Source of the DNA: Corallium rubrum
Taxonomy: Eukaryota; Cnidaria; Anthozoa; Scleralcyonacea; Coralliidae
DNA: 64,000 nt
Assembly: GCA_964035015.1 (NCBI GenBank)
Contig: OZ036011.1
Span: 10,635,694 to 10,699,693, forward strand
Reading direction: 5' to 3'
The notes under the pieces are model-generated. The model saw nothing but the letters and a program-made list of their open reading frames with translations. It searched no databases and was not told the DNA's origin. Below are positions 11,972 to 22,847 of this stretch, piece after piece. Numbering within the stretch: the stretch's first letter is position 1; the number at the start of each line of letters is the position of its first letter. Made by a program: the position numbers and the translations under genes.

Positions 11972-14900
11972 ATGCCTGTAGTTGGTGAGACAACCAAAGC
12001 TGTAGAAACTAGTGAAATTAAACCAGAACAACAACAAGCTGAAAATCCTGAATGGAAGAAAGCACGAGAGGCATTGGCAAAGATATTGCCTCAGAATAAA
12101 ACCAGTACAGTGACACCTGGGTCAAATGGTGTGGTACAAAGTACACCATTATCACAACCACCAGCATATGGGTACCCTTATATGTATGGTTATATGCCAC
12201 CATATAACTACCCAACATACACCACGTACCAGCAAGGCCAGCTGATGAACCCATTACAAATGGTATGTGTAAGATAAATTATGATTTTAATTTTACTTGT
12301 CAAGCGAGAAGCTGATTAGACTGCATTAGTAGCAGACACCACTCACTTTTTTGTTTAGGTCTAATATTTTTATGAAATTTTCTTTTAATAAATTCTTTGA
12401 ACGTTTTCATGGTGATAAAGTAATATAAATAAGTTTTGTGGAAACACCATGTAAAATATTTCTTTGCTAAGCTTTCGGCCTGTTGACTCAGGCCTTCATC
12501 AGAGCAATGACAACAAGTTGTTGGCTCACGTCATTTATAAACTAAGCAACTGATCAATTAAATCATGTAAAAAAGAAATATTTAAAAAAAAAAGAAATAA
12601 AAAAAAGAGAAATAAAAAAAAGAAGAAATATTTAAGAAAAATTTAAGAAATATTTAAGAAAAATTTAAGAAATATTTTACGTGGTGTTTCCACAAAACTT
12701 ATTTATATTATATAAATTTTCTTTTGTAGCCATCTAACTGGCATTCTACACCAACTGCATCAAAGAGTTTTATGCCAGGCTCACGAATGTATCTCTCACC
12801 TTCTCTAACCCAGCCAAGTAAGGCATACAACACCACTGTGAATGGACAGCAAAATGGGGTTGATTCTGAGCTGCAAGTTGAAAATACCAGTAATGCAAGC
12901 CCAAGTCCAAAATCGGACACCTTCCAAATGACACCAAATCAAACTCCTAATTTATTTGAACAGGTGAGTAAAGCCAGCAAAGGAAGAGTTGTTTTGATTC
13001 TCAAAACGTCTTTCTAGACTGATACAGTACAAACCATAGCTTTAGCAAATCTCATCTCTTCAAAATGTCATCTCTAGTCTTCTATTTTTTCCAGAGTGAT
13101 TCATTGGTAGAAACTCCTAAATTTTCCAAGCCTAAAGAAGCCCCTTCATATGCTGCTGTAGTAAAAAATGAGAAGAAATCATTTTGGAAAAATAGCAGAA
13201 GAGAAGAACCTGGTATGTTTCTTTCTCTACAAAAACAATAGAAACGGAACTGAAAATGCTATAATGTTGGGGTTTCATTCTAGGGTTTCTTATAAATTTT
13301 TTTATCTGTCCATAGTCATTCAAAACATAGTCAATCGAGATGTAGTCTGGAAACTCAGCTAAGGTCTTTGGTGTATCATTTTGTTTGCCTTTATGCATTT
13401 TTGTGCACGGTGCACAGTCACTGAACACATTGTATTTTAGTATAATGAATGAATTGTCCAATAGCAACGTTTCAGTTCAATGACTCAACTGTGCTATTTA
13501 AATAATGTGTATTTATAAACCTAAAACAAAGGATGTGCATGGTTATATGAACTTTGAAGTTTGCTGAGTTTCCAGACCATATCTCGATTGACTATGTTCA
13601 AAATATGGTCTGGAAACTCAGCTAAAGTCTTTGTTCTGTCTCTTTGTTCGCCTTTACGCATTTTTGTGCATGGTCACTGCACCCATTGTATTTTAGTATA
13701 ATGAATGAATTATCCAATAGCATGCTTGACCTTTATTAAAACCATTAATAGCTATTACTGCTCAACTAAACAACTTAGTAAGTAATATAACAACCCAGTG
13801 AAAGCTATTACAGTTCGATGACAACCAGTTAAAAAATATCCACAATTCCCATAGCTATCATATCTCAACCTAATACAACAGACAAGAATATTAATCTAAC
13901 ATGTAGTGACTTACTAGGCCATGTTAATTACAACTTGAATATTTAATTATTTATACTCGTACTCCTTAGATATACAGGGAGGGTGGGTGGGTAAGGTCAA
14001 GCTACAGTATAGCAAACAACAAAATCTGACTTACCCAGTCTTTTACCCCCCTGGGACTCATACACAGGCTCGAGCGGCGTGTGAGAAAACATTTTCTGCT
14101 TCTTTTGTGCCTAAGCCAGGGGAAAATAACACATAAACCTAAAACAAAGGATGTGCATGGTGTAAGGTACGGTTCAACATAAAATCACAGCTCATAGGCA
14201 CTTTGAAGTTTGCCGAGTTTCCAGACCTACTCTCTGTTGACTATGGTCTGTCATATGGCATTGCAAATGACTTATATAGACTGTCTTTATGTGTGTACAG
14301 TATGTTAGCATTCTTCTGCAGTTCAGACAATTCTGCATTCATGTGGATTTTCCATGATTTCTTTTCTTTAGCTTGGACAAAGGATGAGAGAAGTTCTCCA
14401 GTAGCTAAGAAAGCAAAGAGTAATATTGAACCAGAAGAAGATAATAACAATGCGTCAAAACTGTCACCACAAGATTGGCCACCAAGCTTAAAGTAAGTAT
14501 TACAATTTCATTTTCAAGCAACACAAGTGACAGAAATTAGGAAGAAAACTAATTATGTAATCGATAGTAATTAAGTCTAAAACTAGATGATTACTCATCA
14601 AAGTGAGAACCCTCAACCATCCTAGGCAGCAATGGATTAAACAATGTTTTGATACTTGAGACTTATATATGCATTGTTGTTTCTTCTTTAAATAGGGATT
14701 ATGTTCAACGTGCATTTGAGCAATGTCACGCAGAGGAACACAAGGATCTTACTGAAAGACATTTAAAAAAGATGTTAACCAAAGCTTTCAAAGAAGGAAC
14801 AGCTTGGGGAATCAACTGGGACAAGGAACCACTGCCTTGGTAGATATAATTCTATAATAACTTTGTCTAACACCACACACTTCTTAGGACAACCCTTGGG

Positions 14901-15896
14901 ATAAAAGGATAAAGAACTGAGGGCTAATCATCCTTACTTGCAGCCAGTGGCTGAATTGCGAAGGATGCAGATCAATGTGGCCGTGTCACGGCATATCAAA
15001 GGCGCTCCAGGCAGCCACCATACGACACAGTTCAGACCACGGATCACAGCTAAGATGTTAAGTGTTGATGTTATGGAGGGAGGAAAACCGGAGACCTCGG
15101 TGAAAAACCCGCAAAGCACAGGAGAGATCAACTACAACTCTACCCACATGAGTACACTAAGCTCATTCCCAAGCGGTCACCCATCCAAGTACTAACCCTG
15201 TCCAACCCGGGCTTAACTTTTTGGTGAGAGGCATTGCCCTAATCAATCAATCAATCAATCGTCTTTATTTATCATAGGAAAAAGATACATTTCGTATGTT
15301 ACAAAGATTATTTTGTTACCTGTACTCCCCTAGATATTCTAGCAGTAGGTTAAAACCTCAATCAGCCTCATTGGTAATTCTAATTTCCCTTTAGTGTGAA
15401 GCAAGAGCCAGAAGCAAAGCTTTCAAAGCTTAAACAACGGCTAGGTCGACGGCCAAGTGTTGAGAGACCAAGGTCTGGCAGCAGAAGTAAGAGCAGAAGT
15501 CATTCACCCAGTCCTACAAGATCTCGAAGTCCGCACAGTGTTTCAAGTAACAATAGTTCACCAGAAAACAAAAAGACTGGAAGGAAAACAAGAAATAAGG
15601 AGAAAGGAAGAGAAAATGGACATGTTAAAAGACCAAAACAAAGAGGGAAACGTGGTAAAAACAAGAAAAAGGATAATAAGTAAGTTTGAATTATGATACT
15701 TGTAGTTAATAAAGTAGATACCTGAAGTTTTTAAAACTTTGAACTGCACAGAATTTCTCAACGAAAGTTTGTTTTACGTAGTGAAATAAAAGTACCGCGC
15801 TGCATAGGCAGTGTTGAAACAACAATTGAAATTCTCAAACAAACGAAGGCCTTTCAATTCGTCAGAGAGAAAACGTCAGTTAGTCAGTCCGTCCGT

Positions 15897-15928
<32 letters not shown>

Positions 15929-18900
15929 CAGTCAGTCAGTCAGTCAGTCAGTGAATCGGCCGGTCAGTCAGTTAGTCAAAAGTAGCGTGCTGCGTAGGCA
16001 GTGTAGAAACAACAATCGAAATATAGTAAGGTTAAATATACTGCCCCGAAACAGAGAACGTAGGTGAGTCTGTTTCGAGCGAAGGCCCTTCGTCAGAGAG
16101 AAACGTGGCAAAGGGCCTTCTCTCGAAACGTTAGACTCTCTGTTTCGAAACGTTCTCTGTTTCGGTAGTATATTTAACCTTACTTTGTTTTATGTATACA
16201 TGTAGTGCATGTGGTACGTTTGCGAGCTTGGTGTAATGTAACAGATGTTTGGTGGACGTTCATCAAGCTTAATTACTCAGAAAAGATTTGTTTATTGTAT
16301 AACGTCATTTCAGCGTTGTATTTCATTTGTAAGTCAATCACAATACACCACTGTATTGGCCACTAAACATCTAGTATACTTTCCTTCTTCAGAGAGAATG
16401 TCTGTACCCCTCCCATTGATCCTGAAAGCAATGAACGTCGTCAAAAAAGAGCTGCTCGTTTTCAAGAGAGTGCTAGCAACAACACTACTGGCCTGTTCGG
16501 TAGTCTACTTGATAACCTAAACTCTACAGTAAGTCCTGCACGCACGCCTCATTTTATCCGAAATTGGCCAGGTGTTCTCTTGCGAGCTACATTGCAATAT
16601 TCTCACCCAGCATTGCAATGTTGATTGACAAGTTGCCGTGAGCAATTTGCAAACGTTTCAAGTCAAGTTTTATTTACACTTCAGAAGATATTACAAAGAG
16701 ATATTAAAAAAAGGATTATTACAATTATAAGAGAAATTAGTTACAATAGAATGAATGAATTAAATAATGAAGTGTGCGGTGGCTAGAGGAGCACAGGCTT
16801 TCGAGCTAGCCACCGGGAATATTAGTTTCCGAAATTCAGTATTTCTTTACTTAAACTGCCATTTGCATGACTGAAAGTACTATCTACCCACCAACAGTAC
16901 TCTTTTAAACATAAAGTTGTATTTATATTCAAAAGAAAGACGAACCTTTAAAGGAATCTACTGAGGAATCTTCACGAGACGTTTGCAAGTTGCTCAAGCC
17001 AAATTGACAATCAACATTGTAATGTTGCGGTGCGATATTGCAAAGCAGCATGCAAAGAACATCCAGTTTGACTGTAATAGTACATTAGATAAATTATTTC
17101 CCTTTTTCATAATAGCTTTTGAATGGAAATGAGGATGAAGAAAGCATTGATTGGACCAAATTTCACATTATTGGAACCTGCGAAGATTTGGAGAAATCAT
17201 ATTTCAGATTGACTGCAGTAAGTTAGAATTAGTTTGTATTTGTGATTCTACATGATATTGCAGGGGGAAATTATCACAACCAATCCGTGGTCTCTTAGCG
17301 GTAGTCATATGTACGTATTGCGTACCTATTTTTTGTATTTTAGCCTCCAGATCCTTCAACTGTGAGACCTTTAGAAGTGTTGAAAAACTCGTTGGAAATG
17401 GTGAAGAAAGATTGGAAGACGAAGCAAGATTATCGCTATGCTTGCGAACAATTAAAAGCTATAAGACAAGACTTGACTGTAAGTTGACTTCCCGTGCAAA
17501 AACATAACGCCATTCTTTCTGTGGTTAATCTCGGTGTTTAGTTGTAAATATAGTAGGGACTTTAAGATGCTAGGACGACGATGGCGGTTAGAAAGCAAAA
17601 TAAGTTTTACAATTTAAAGAAGTCACGGTTAACTGACTATTATATTTGATATTTGAAGCTAGTTTAATGACTTCCAAAACGCCACCAGTATTGCTAAAAT
17701 GATTGTAGTGTCTGTATTTAAGTCGATCTCAAGCAACAGTTCTCATCTTTTGGCCGTTGACGTCGTCCTGAAGCCGTGAAAATGCTCTAAGTGGCGTTGT
17801 AGAAAGAACGAGGACGGTGTTGAGATTACTCTTGGGAGAAAAAATTATTCATTCTCTTTGTTTTGCGAAAAGAATTCTTTTGTTCAAAGGACGTCATCGT
17901 TGAGGTTGACGTCGTAGACCTTAAAGTCCCTACACTTCAACTCGGTGAAACGAAAATATTAAAAATTGTGTTTTCTTATAGGTTCAAGGCATCAGGAATG
18001 ATTTCACTGTCCTAATATATGAGACTCATGCAAGACTAGCATTGGAAAAGGTATTGAAATGAAGAAGTTAGCGTTTAGTTTATATAACAGACGTTTGGTA
18101 GAAGTTTGTGAAACTGGAGTACCACACATGACACTAAGCTCGTAAACGTGCTACAATATTTTTATTTTCCTTCTATATTTTGGTGCATGCATTTAGACTA
18201 GTATTTTGCTTACTGTAGACAACGGAGTGCATTTGTATAAATTCACGTAATTTGATTATCAACTCAGAAAGTTAATTTGATCCCCCTCCCCCCAAAAAAT
18301 ATATCATTATTGTTGTACATAGAATTGGAATTTCTGTACCCTGTTATAGTCTGTTTCAACTTGCTTTTGAAATCCGATACGTATAATTGAAATGAACATT
18401 CCGAACTTACGTTGCAATGTTCCGAACTACGTTGCGAGGTACAGTAGATACAAATTTACGTCGGCAATTTGTTTCTGCTTAACCAAGTATCTATTATTAT
18501 ATTCTATACAACAGATAATCTTCTTCTCCGTGATTTTACCAAAGGAATTCAATTCAAAGCTTATTAAATTCGAACTTCACAACGAACTTCGCGAACTTCC
18601 GTACCAAATTCCCAACCTTCCAACCAATGTTGACAAACGAATTTCAAAAGCAAGCTGAAACTGACTAGAACTTTCTAGTAATTGTAAAAGTGAAATTTTT
18701 CTTTCTTCATCTTGTTTTTGTTGTGCAGGGCGACAGAGCAGAGTTCAACCAGTGTCAATCTCAACTCAAGTGTTTATATTCTGAGAATTTAAGCGGACAT
18801 AAGAATGAATTCATGGCATATCGGATTCTCTACCTTATTTACACTCAAAACGCTCATGATATCCTTTTGTCACATTGCATTTTTGCAGCTGCTCCCGTTC

Positions 18901-20485
18901 CCTTCCTCCTTCCTTCCTTCCTTCCTTCCTTCCTTCCTTCCTTCCTTCCTTCCTTCCTTCCTTCCTTCCTTCCTTCCTTCCTTCCTTCCTTCCTTCCTTC
19001 TTTCCTTCTTTCATTCATTCATTCGTTCATACATACATTCCGTGATTTTACATTTTTCCTTAATATTGTTCACAGCTTACGTCGACAATGTCTGCTTTAA
19101 CACCAGAAGAGAAAAACGACACGGTTATAAAACATGCCTTAAAAATGCGTTCGGCATGGTCTTTGTCAAATTATCATTCTTTCTTCCAGCTTTATTTAAC
19201 AGCGCCCAACATGAGTGGTTATCTCTTGGATCTCTTTGTCGAACGAGAGCGACAACGTGCAATGAAGATGCTTGTCAAATCGTGGGTTATATAGTTTTGT
19301 TTTTTATCCTCTTCCCGAGTTTCCAAACGTTTTGTTTTTAGTTATGTTGTGAGTGCTGTGTAGGCAGTTTAGGAAATTTTAGGGGTGGTCAGCTGTCGCA
19401 ATTTGTGAAAACGAAGTACTGGGACGTTTCGTAGCCATAGATTTTTCAAAAATTTTCCTATTTTCAATTTGTAATCAAAAGCGTAGCCTGTCTCTAAATT
19501 GATCGAATTATCGCAACAAATTGTTTTATAACATTTTGACCTCGCCCCGATCAAAGATTGAGATAACGAAATTATCGGAAATTGGAAAGAAGATTGACAT
19601 TTGATTCGTTTCTCACCATTTCGTGTCCGTTGTCATTTTCAAATTTGTGGGATTTGGGTGTATGACATAATATTTCATAAACGAGTTGGTGTGTGTTTTA
19701 CCAGGGGTTACAAACACGAGAGGACAATGAAAATCACGAGGCTGTTATAACCGAGTAATTTTCATTGTTCTGGAGTGTTTGTAAAACATGAGAGAATAAT
19801 GAAAATCACGAGGCTGCAAGCCAAGTGACGTTTACTGTTTTCGAATGTTGTACAAACAGGGAGAGAACATTGAAAATTACGAGTAATAGGCCGAGTGATT
19901 CTTGTTGTTCTCGAGTGTTTGCAACCCCTGGTGAAACACGATACACGAGTTTATGAAATAGCTCCCCAATCATCAATTATAGTAAAGGGACTTGGTGATA
20001 TTGGATTAGACGATGGTTTTACGTTGAATCATTAATGAGTTTGAGAATATATGATTTGATTACTGATTGATTTCACCCTTCATTAAAATTCATAAAAAAA
20101 GTTAGGGGTTACATCGGGGTGTGTAGGAACCCTGTGACTGTTGGGATGGCTATAGAAATGGTCGTATTGCCATGTGCTAGCTCGGTTGGGTGCTACACCT
20201 TGTTCCCCCAAATACCACACTCGCCAACCTACTGTTCTGTATTTGTTATGTTACAATGTTACTAACGGTTCATTTCTTCTTTTTCATTATTTCATCATTG
20301 CTGGTGTTCAATTTCTGGTTGTAAGATATCGCCCTTTCTTACCAGTCGCATTTGTTCAATCTGAGTTAGCGTTTGTAGACCAGGGAGCGTGTCAAGAATT
20401 CCTCAAGGGACTGGGGCTAGTTCTTAACGACGATCTTACGAAAGTGGACTGCAAGCAATCGCAAAGCATCTTAGCTGTCAGCTAG
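11972..20485 (+). CDS. LENG8: LENG8 homolog (SAC3/GANP/THP3 family), 13 coding exons, 710 aa
   Basis: RNA-processing or nuclear mRNA retention/export type protein with a C-terminal SAC3/GANP domain. Coding exons: 11972-12262, 12730-12963, 13095-13212, 14372-14492, 14696-14839, 15395-15679, 16393-16528, 17116-17217, 17344-17478, 17982-18050, 18729-18858, 19074-19281, 20326-20485; all phases agree. N-terminus: [16 protein letters not shown], then a Tyr/Pro-rich stretch ([18 protein letters not shown]). Middle: [17 protein letters not shown] and an SR/RS-Lys-rich segment ([20 protein letters not shown]). C-terminus: [70 protein letters not shown] and [16 protein letters not shown], which match vertebrate LENG8 in order. 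Length is somewhat below human (about 800). The intron after residue HAH has no GT donor but has U12 AT-AC signals. An AATAAA at 21120-21125 is a candidate poly(A) signal. Elements crowd introns 1, 3 and 7. Confidence 0.93.
12397..12716. mobile_element. family C foldback element in LENG8 intron 1
   Basis: Left arm TTTGTGGAAACACCATGTAA followed by CTTTGCTAAGCTTTCGGCC and CAGGCCTTCATCAGAGC; right arm TTACGTGGTGTTTCCACAAA ending about 14 bp before exon 2. The middle has an A-rich (AAATTTAAGAAATATTT)n tract. Related copies: 35362-35545, 36955-37025 and 45345-45440. Confidence 0.75.
13317..14245. mobile_element. family D foldback, one complete and one disrupted copy
   Basis: The words CATAGTCAATCGAGAT / TGGTCTGGAAACTCAGC and their complements GAGTTTCCAGACC / TCGATTGACTATG bound a ~270 bp unit at about 13326-13593. 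A second unit starts at 13600 and ends near 14245 with an intervening insertion. A clean copy lies at 43748-44050. All sit in LENG8 intron 3. The shared interior includes CTAAAACAAAGGATGTGCA. Confidence 0.7.
14935..15240 (-). mobile_element. 5S rRNA-derived SINE-like sequence
   Basis: On the minus strand 15161-15223 reads as the 3' half of 5S rRNA, including GTTAGTACTTGGATGGGTGA then CCGCTTGGGAA, i.e. the C-box of the internal pol III promoter. It continues into non-5S sequence (TCACCGAGGTCTCCGGTTTT, CCTCCCTCCATAAC). An (AATC)n tract lies next to it at 15239-15260. The 5' half of 5S is degenerate or absent, so it is not a functional 5S gene. Fits a SINE3-type 5S-headed retroposon in LENG8 intron 5. 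Confidence 0.75.
15888..15952. repeat. (GTCC)n-(GTCA)n microsatellite
   Basis: GTCC units change to about a dozen GTCA units, in LENG8 intron 6. Confidence 0.9.
16027..16184. repeat. foldback with GAAACG stems
   Basis: TAAGGTTAAATATACTGCC at the left is complemented by GTAGTATATTTAACCTTA at the right. Between them are repeated CGAAAC and GAAGGGCC/GGGCCTTC words. In LENG8 intron 6. Confidence 0.65.
16569..17074. mobile_element. MITE family B, copy 2 (truncated, with insertion)
   Basis: The right end CCAGTTTGACTG is followed by TA. The left end begins internally at CAGGTGTTCTCTTGCGAG, lacking the first bases of the terminal repeat. An insert at about 16663-16830 (TTTTATTTACACTTCAGAAG and following) interrupts it. 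Ends 41 bp before LENG8 exon 8 (17116). Confidence 0.75.
18859..19073 (+). other. U12-type AT-AC intron in LENG8
   Basis: The 5' end is ATATCCTTTT, the textbook minor-spliceosome AT-AC donor. TTCCTTAAT at 19056-19064 fits the U12 branch consensus, with its A about 10-11 nt from the 3' end, and the intron closes in CAC. Splicing 18858 to 19074 restores phase (CAT G|AG CTT, His-Glu-Leu) and gives an ELxxxxxxL segment where vertebrate LENG8 has one. No GT donor gives a phase-compatible join. The intron also contains the (TTCC)n tract. Confidence 0.85.
18897..19032. repeat. (TTCC)n microsatellite inside the U12 intron
   Basis: About 25 TTCC units, then TTCA/TACA units. It makes up more than half of the AT-AC intron. 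Long open frames across it are artefacts of the repeat. Confidence 0.95.
19660..19965. repeat. foldback element in LENG8 last intron
   Basis: TTTCATAAACGAGTTGG and TTTTACCAGGGGTTACAAAC on the left are complemented by GTTTGCAACCCCTGGTGAAA and ACGAGTTTATGAAAT on the right. The interior repeats CAATGAAAATCACGAGGC three times. Confidence 0.75.
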
Positions 20486-21789
20486 CGTTTGCTTCCAATA
20501 AGAAAAGGAAATCCAAATCAGTTCTATATTTATAATATACCTGTATATATCGAAATTTACCTTCGGCTGATCAACAAATATCTGGCAAATGTGCATGATC
20601 CGAGAACGTCGTCGTGTTCCCTTGTATCCCCTGGTGTACCGAAGCGCACAAAGATGGGAAATAAGTTAAAAGGTTAACCCCCCGGTTAAACGCAGTAAAC
20701 CAAGGTCAACATCGCATCCTGATTCCTTAGCGAGCCTGCGTTTGTTTCTAGTCAGTAGCAGTTGTGTATAATGTGAAATTCCCTTCAGTTGTTGGTATGC
20801 AAGGTTTTCTCTAGGTCACGTGGTCGCTTTGCCTTCTCATTAGTGGACGTGGTGCTGTCGTCAGCGTGGAGATCCGTTGCCGTGGTTATTCGTCACTGGT
20901 CGACTGGGCTTGGCTCGGTCATGCACATTTGTCGATTTCGAACAATCGGACACTTATTCCTGTAGTGTAGTTGAAATAGTATACATATATGAGTTACAAA
21001 CACTGCCGATATATATCTGGGGAAAGAAAGATGACATTTTCTATTCAATTCTTCCCTTTCTTTATATTCCAGGCTATTTAGTATCAAGGTAGGAGGAGAG
21101 TGCTTCTGCAAAGAAGTAAAATAAAAAGCTATTTTGAAACAGCTTTTGTGTTTCCTTTCAGTTATGACTCCAAATTGAATTGACATTCTTACGTTGCAAC
21201 TCTGAATATCAGCCCTTATTGCCGTGACAATGGAAGCGTTCCTAAAAAAATGTTTGCAATTCATTTGCTATGTTTGACCAATTAATTTGATGAAAATCAT
21301 TGCTAACTTCCTGGTTTTGCATTTCATTAGTTTCTGGTTTTCAAAGAAACCAAGGAACAGGATTTTATTTGCCGAACACTAATCCCAATTCAAAACAGAA
21401 TTAAAAACAGGAAGTTGTCAACGAATCTTATGAAATCAATTGTTCAACTTGGGGAATGTATTGCAACAATATTTTACGGAACGCTTATTGCGTTTTTATT
21501 GACAGTAAAAAGCAACTTGTCCTCGACGATCTTGACCGTTTCACAGTATGTTACATGCAGCAACGATTCGTGAAACTTGTCTGACAACATTAATACCGTT
21601 GGCTTGTGGGTTAGACAAGTGTCACAAGTTGTATGGAAAATTATAGTCTCCGCGATCGTGAAATGACTAGTCTGCTAATACAGACTAGCACCGTGCGATG
21701 TGAAGAGTATTACTATTGGTATGGATAGTAAGCAGTCATTTTACAATCCATGGTATTAACATGCTCTGAAATGACTGGCTATATTTAAC

Positions 21790-21972
21790 ATGAAAATTCG
21801 AGTGCCACGACCTTGCGATTCTAGTGCAATGCTCTGACCAATGAGCCATTGCATTGCACTAGAATCGCAAGGTCGTGGGTTCAATTCCTGCTGGAAGGCC
21901 TGTGTAGTTGCATTTTTCGCAACTAGTCCCGGTTTGGTCTTAAAATGTATATATTCTACACTCGAATTTTCC
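21790..21972 (+). mobile_element. tRNA-derived SINE with inverted arm
   Basis: 21853-21897 reads TTGCACTAGAATCGCAAGG then TCGTGGGTTCAATTCCTGC, a tRNA anticodon arm to T-arm with a B-box (GGTTCAATTCC). Just upstream, 21801-21830 is its reverse complement (CCACGACCTTGCGATTCTAG), and GAAAATTCGAGTG at 21791 pairs with CACTCGAATTTTC at 21958-21970, making a large foldback. It lacks an intact acceptor stem, so it is not a tRNA gene. Confidence 0.7.
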
Positions 21973-22220
21973 TTCACCCAAAATCCTTATAACATGCCAT
22001 GTAATCGAGTGAAATGCCGAATAATACTTATAATATATTTGACATGGGTTGTTTTTTTCGGTGGCATATATTAAATTGATTGCTGCAGGACAAGTTGATT
22101 TATTCTTACTTATTAAGACCAGTTTAGACGAGCAAAGCGCAAAGTAAACTCTCCCGACATTGACTAAAAGAAAAAGCTGGAGGCAGGGATTAGTCAACAT
22201 GATAACCTTACAAGCCATTG

Positions 22221-22431
22221 TTAAGGCCTTGACCAAACGCTTTCAACATTCATTCAACATTGTTGAATTCAACCGTGATTCAACATGTTGAAAGCGTTTG
22301 GCACCCCTGTTGAATGTGTTGTGAACGTTGTTGAATGGTGTTGAACGAAATTTGAACATGTTCAAATTTTCGTTCAACATTGCTGAACAATGTTGAATGA
22401 AATGTTGAAAGCGTTTGGCCAGGCATTTAAT
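22221..22431. mobile_element. MITE built of GTTGAA/TTCAAC words
   Basis: GACCAAACGCTTTCAACATT at the left is complemented by AATGTTGAAAGCGTTTGGCC at the right. TTAA lies outside each end. The interior is a string of TTCAACATTGTTGAA-type palindromes. Confidence 0.75.
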
Positions 22432-22847
22432 GCACTTGTTAACCCATTTCTATACCTAAGGGTTTTCCCTTCGACTAGAAAAATCATCTGCTGTTTATAT
22501 ATAGTGTGTTTTTGACCAGCTCCGGCGGGAATGAAATAGAGATCTGGGTTTCACACATTTAAACGGCGTCACTTGTTTTGAAAATGGTGTTTTAAAAACT
22601 TGGTACAAGTTTAGTGGATCTGGTGGGACAATAGAATAAACATTAGCACACGTGTAACCAGGTAACTGTGCTGAAATCAAGGTTAGATAAACAATTATTT
22701 CGTTTATTCATTGTGAGGAAGGATAAAGAAAGCTTCGTTTGCATAGTAAAGCGAACTTAATTACTTGTGCGAACACTGTCCCTGTGTGTGGAACAATTAA
22801 GGAAAGTCTTAGCAAATATAACTTGGTTCTGGGGATTTTTTTTCCAA

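Larger units (their letters stand above)
20486..22847. other. LENG8 3' flank and intergenic region
   Basis: No further exon found. Candidate poly(A) signal AATAAA at 21120-21125. Contains the tRNA-SINE foldback (21790-21972) and a MITE (22221-22431). Confidence 0.6.

Noticed and set aside
15161-15240. Functional 5S rRNA gene
   Set aside because: Only the 3' half of 5S matches and it runs into unrelated sequence without a terminator; better explained as a SINE.
18690-19341. Reading LENG8 exon 11 straight through the TTCC repeat
   Set aside because: It would insert a Phe/Leu/Pro/Ser repeat and lose family alignment; the AT-AC intron restores both frame and similarity.
21845-21900. tRNA gene
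   Set aside because: B-box and anticodon arm are recognisable, but there is no intact acceptor stem or A-box region and the sequence lies in a foldback.
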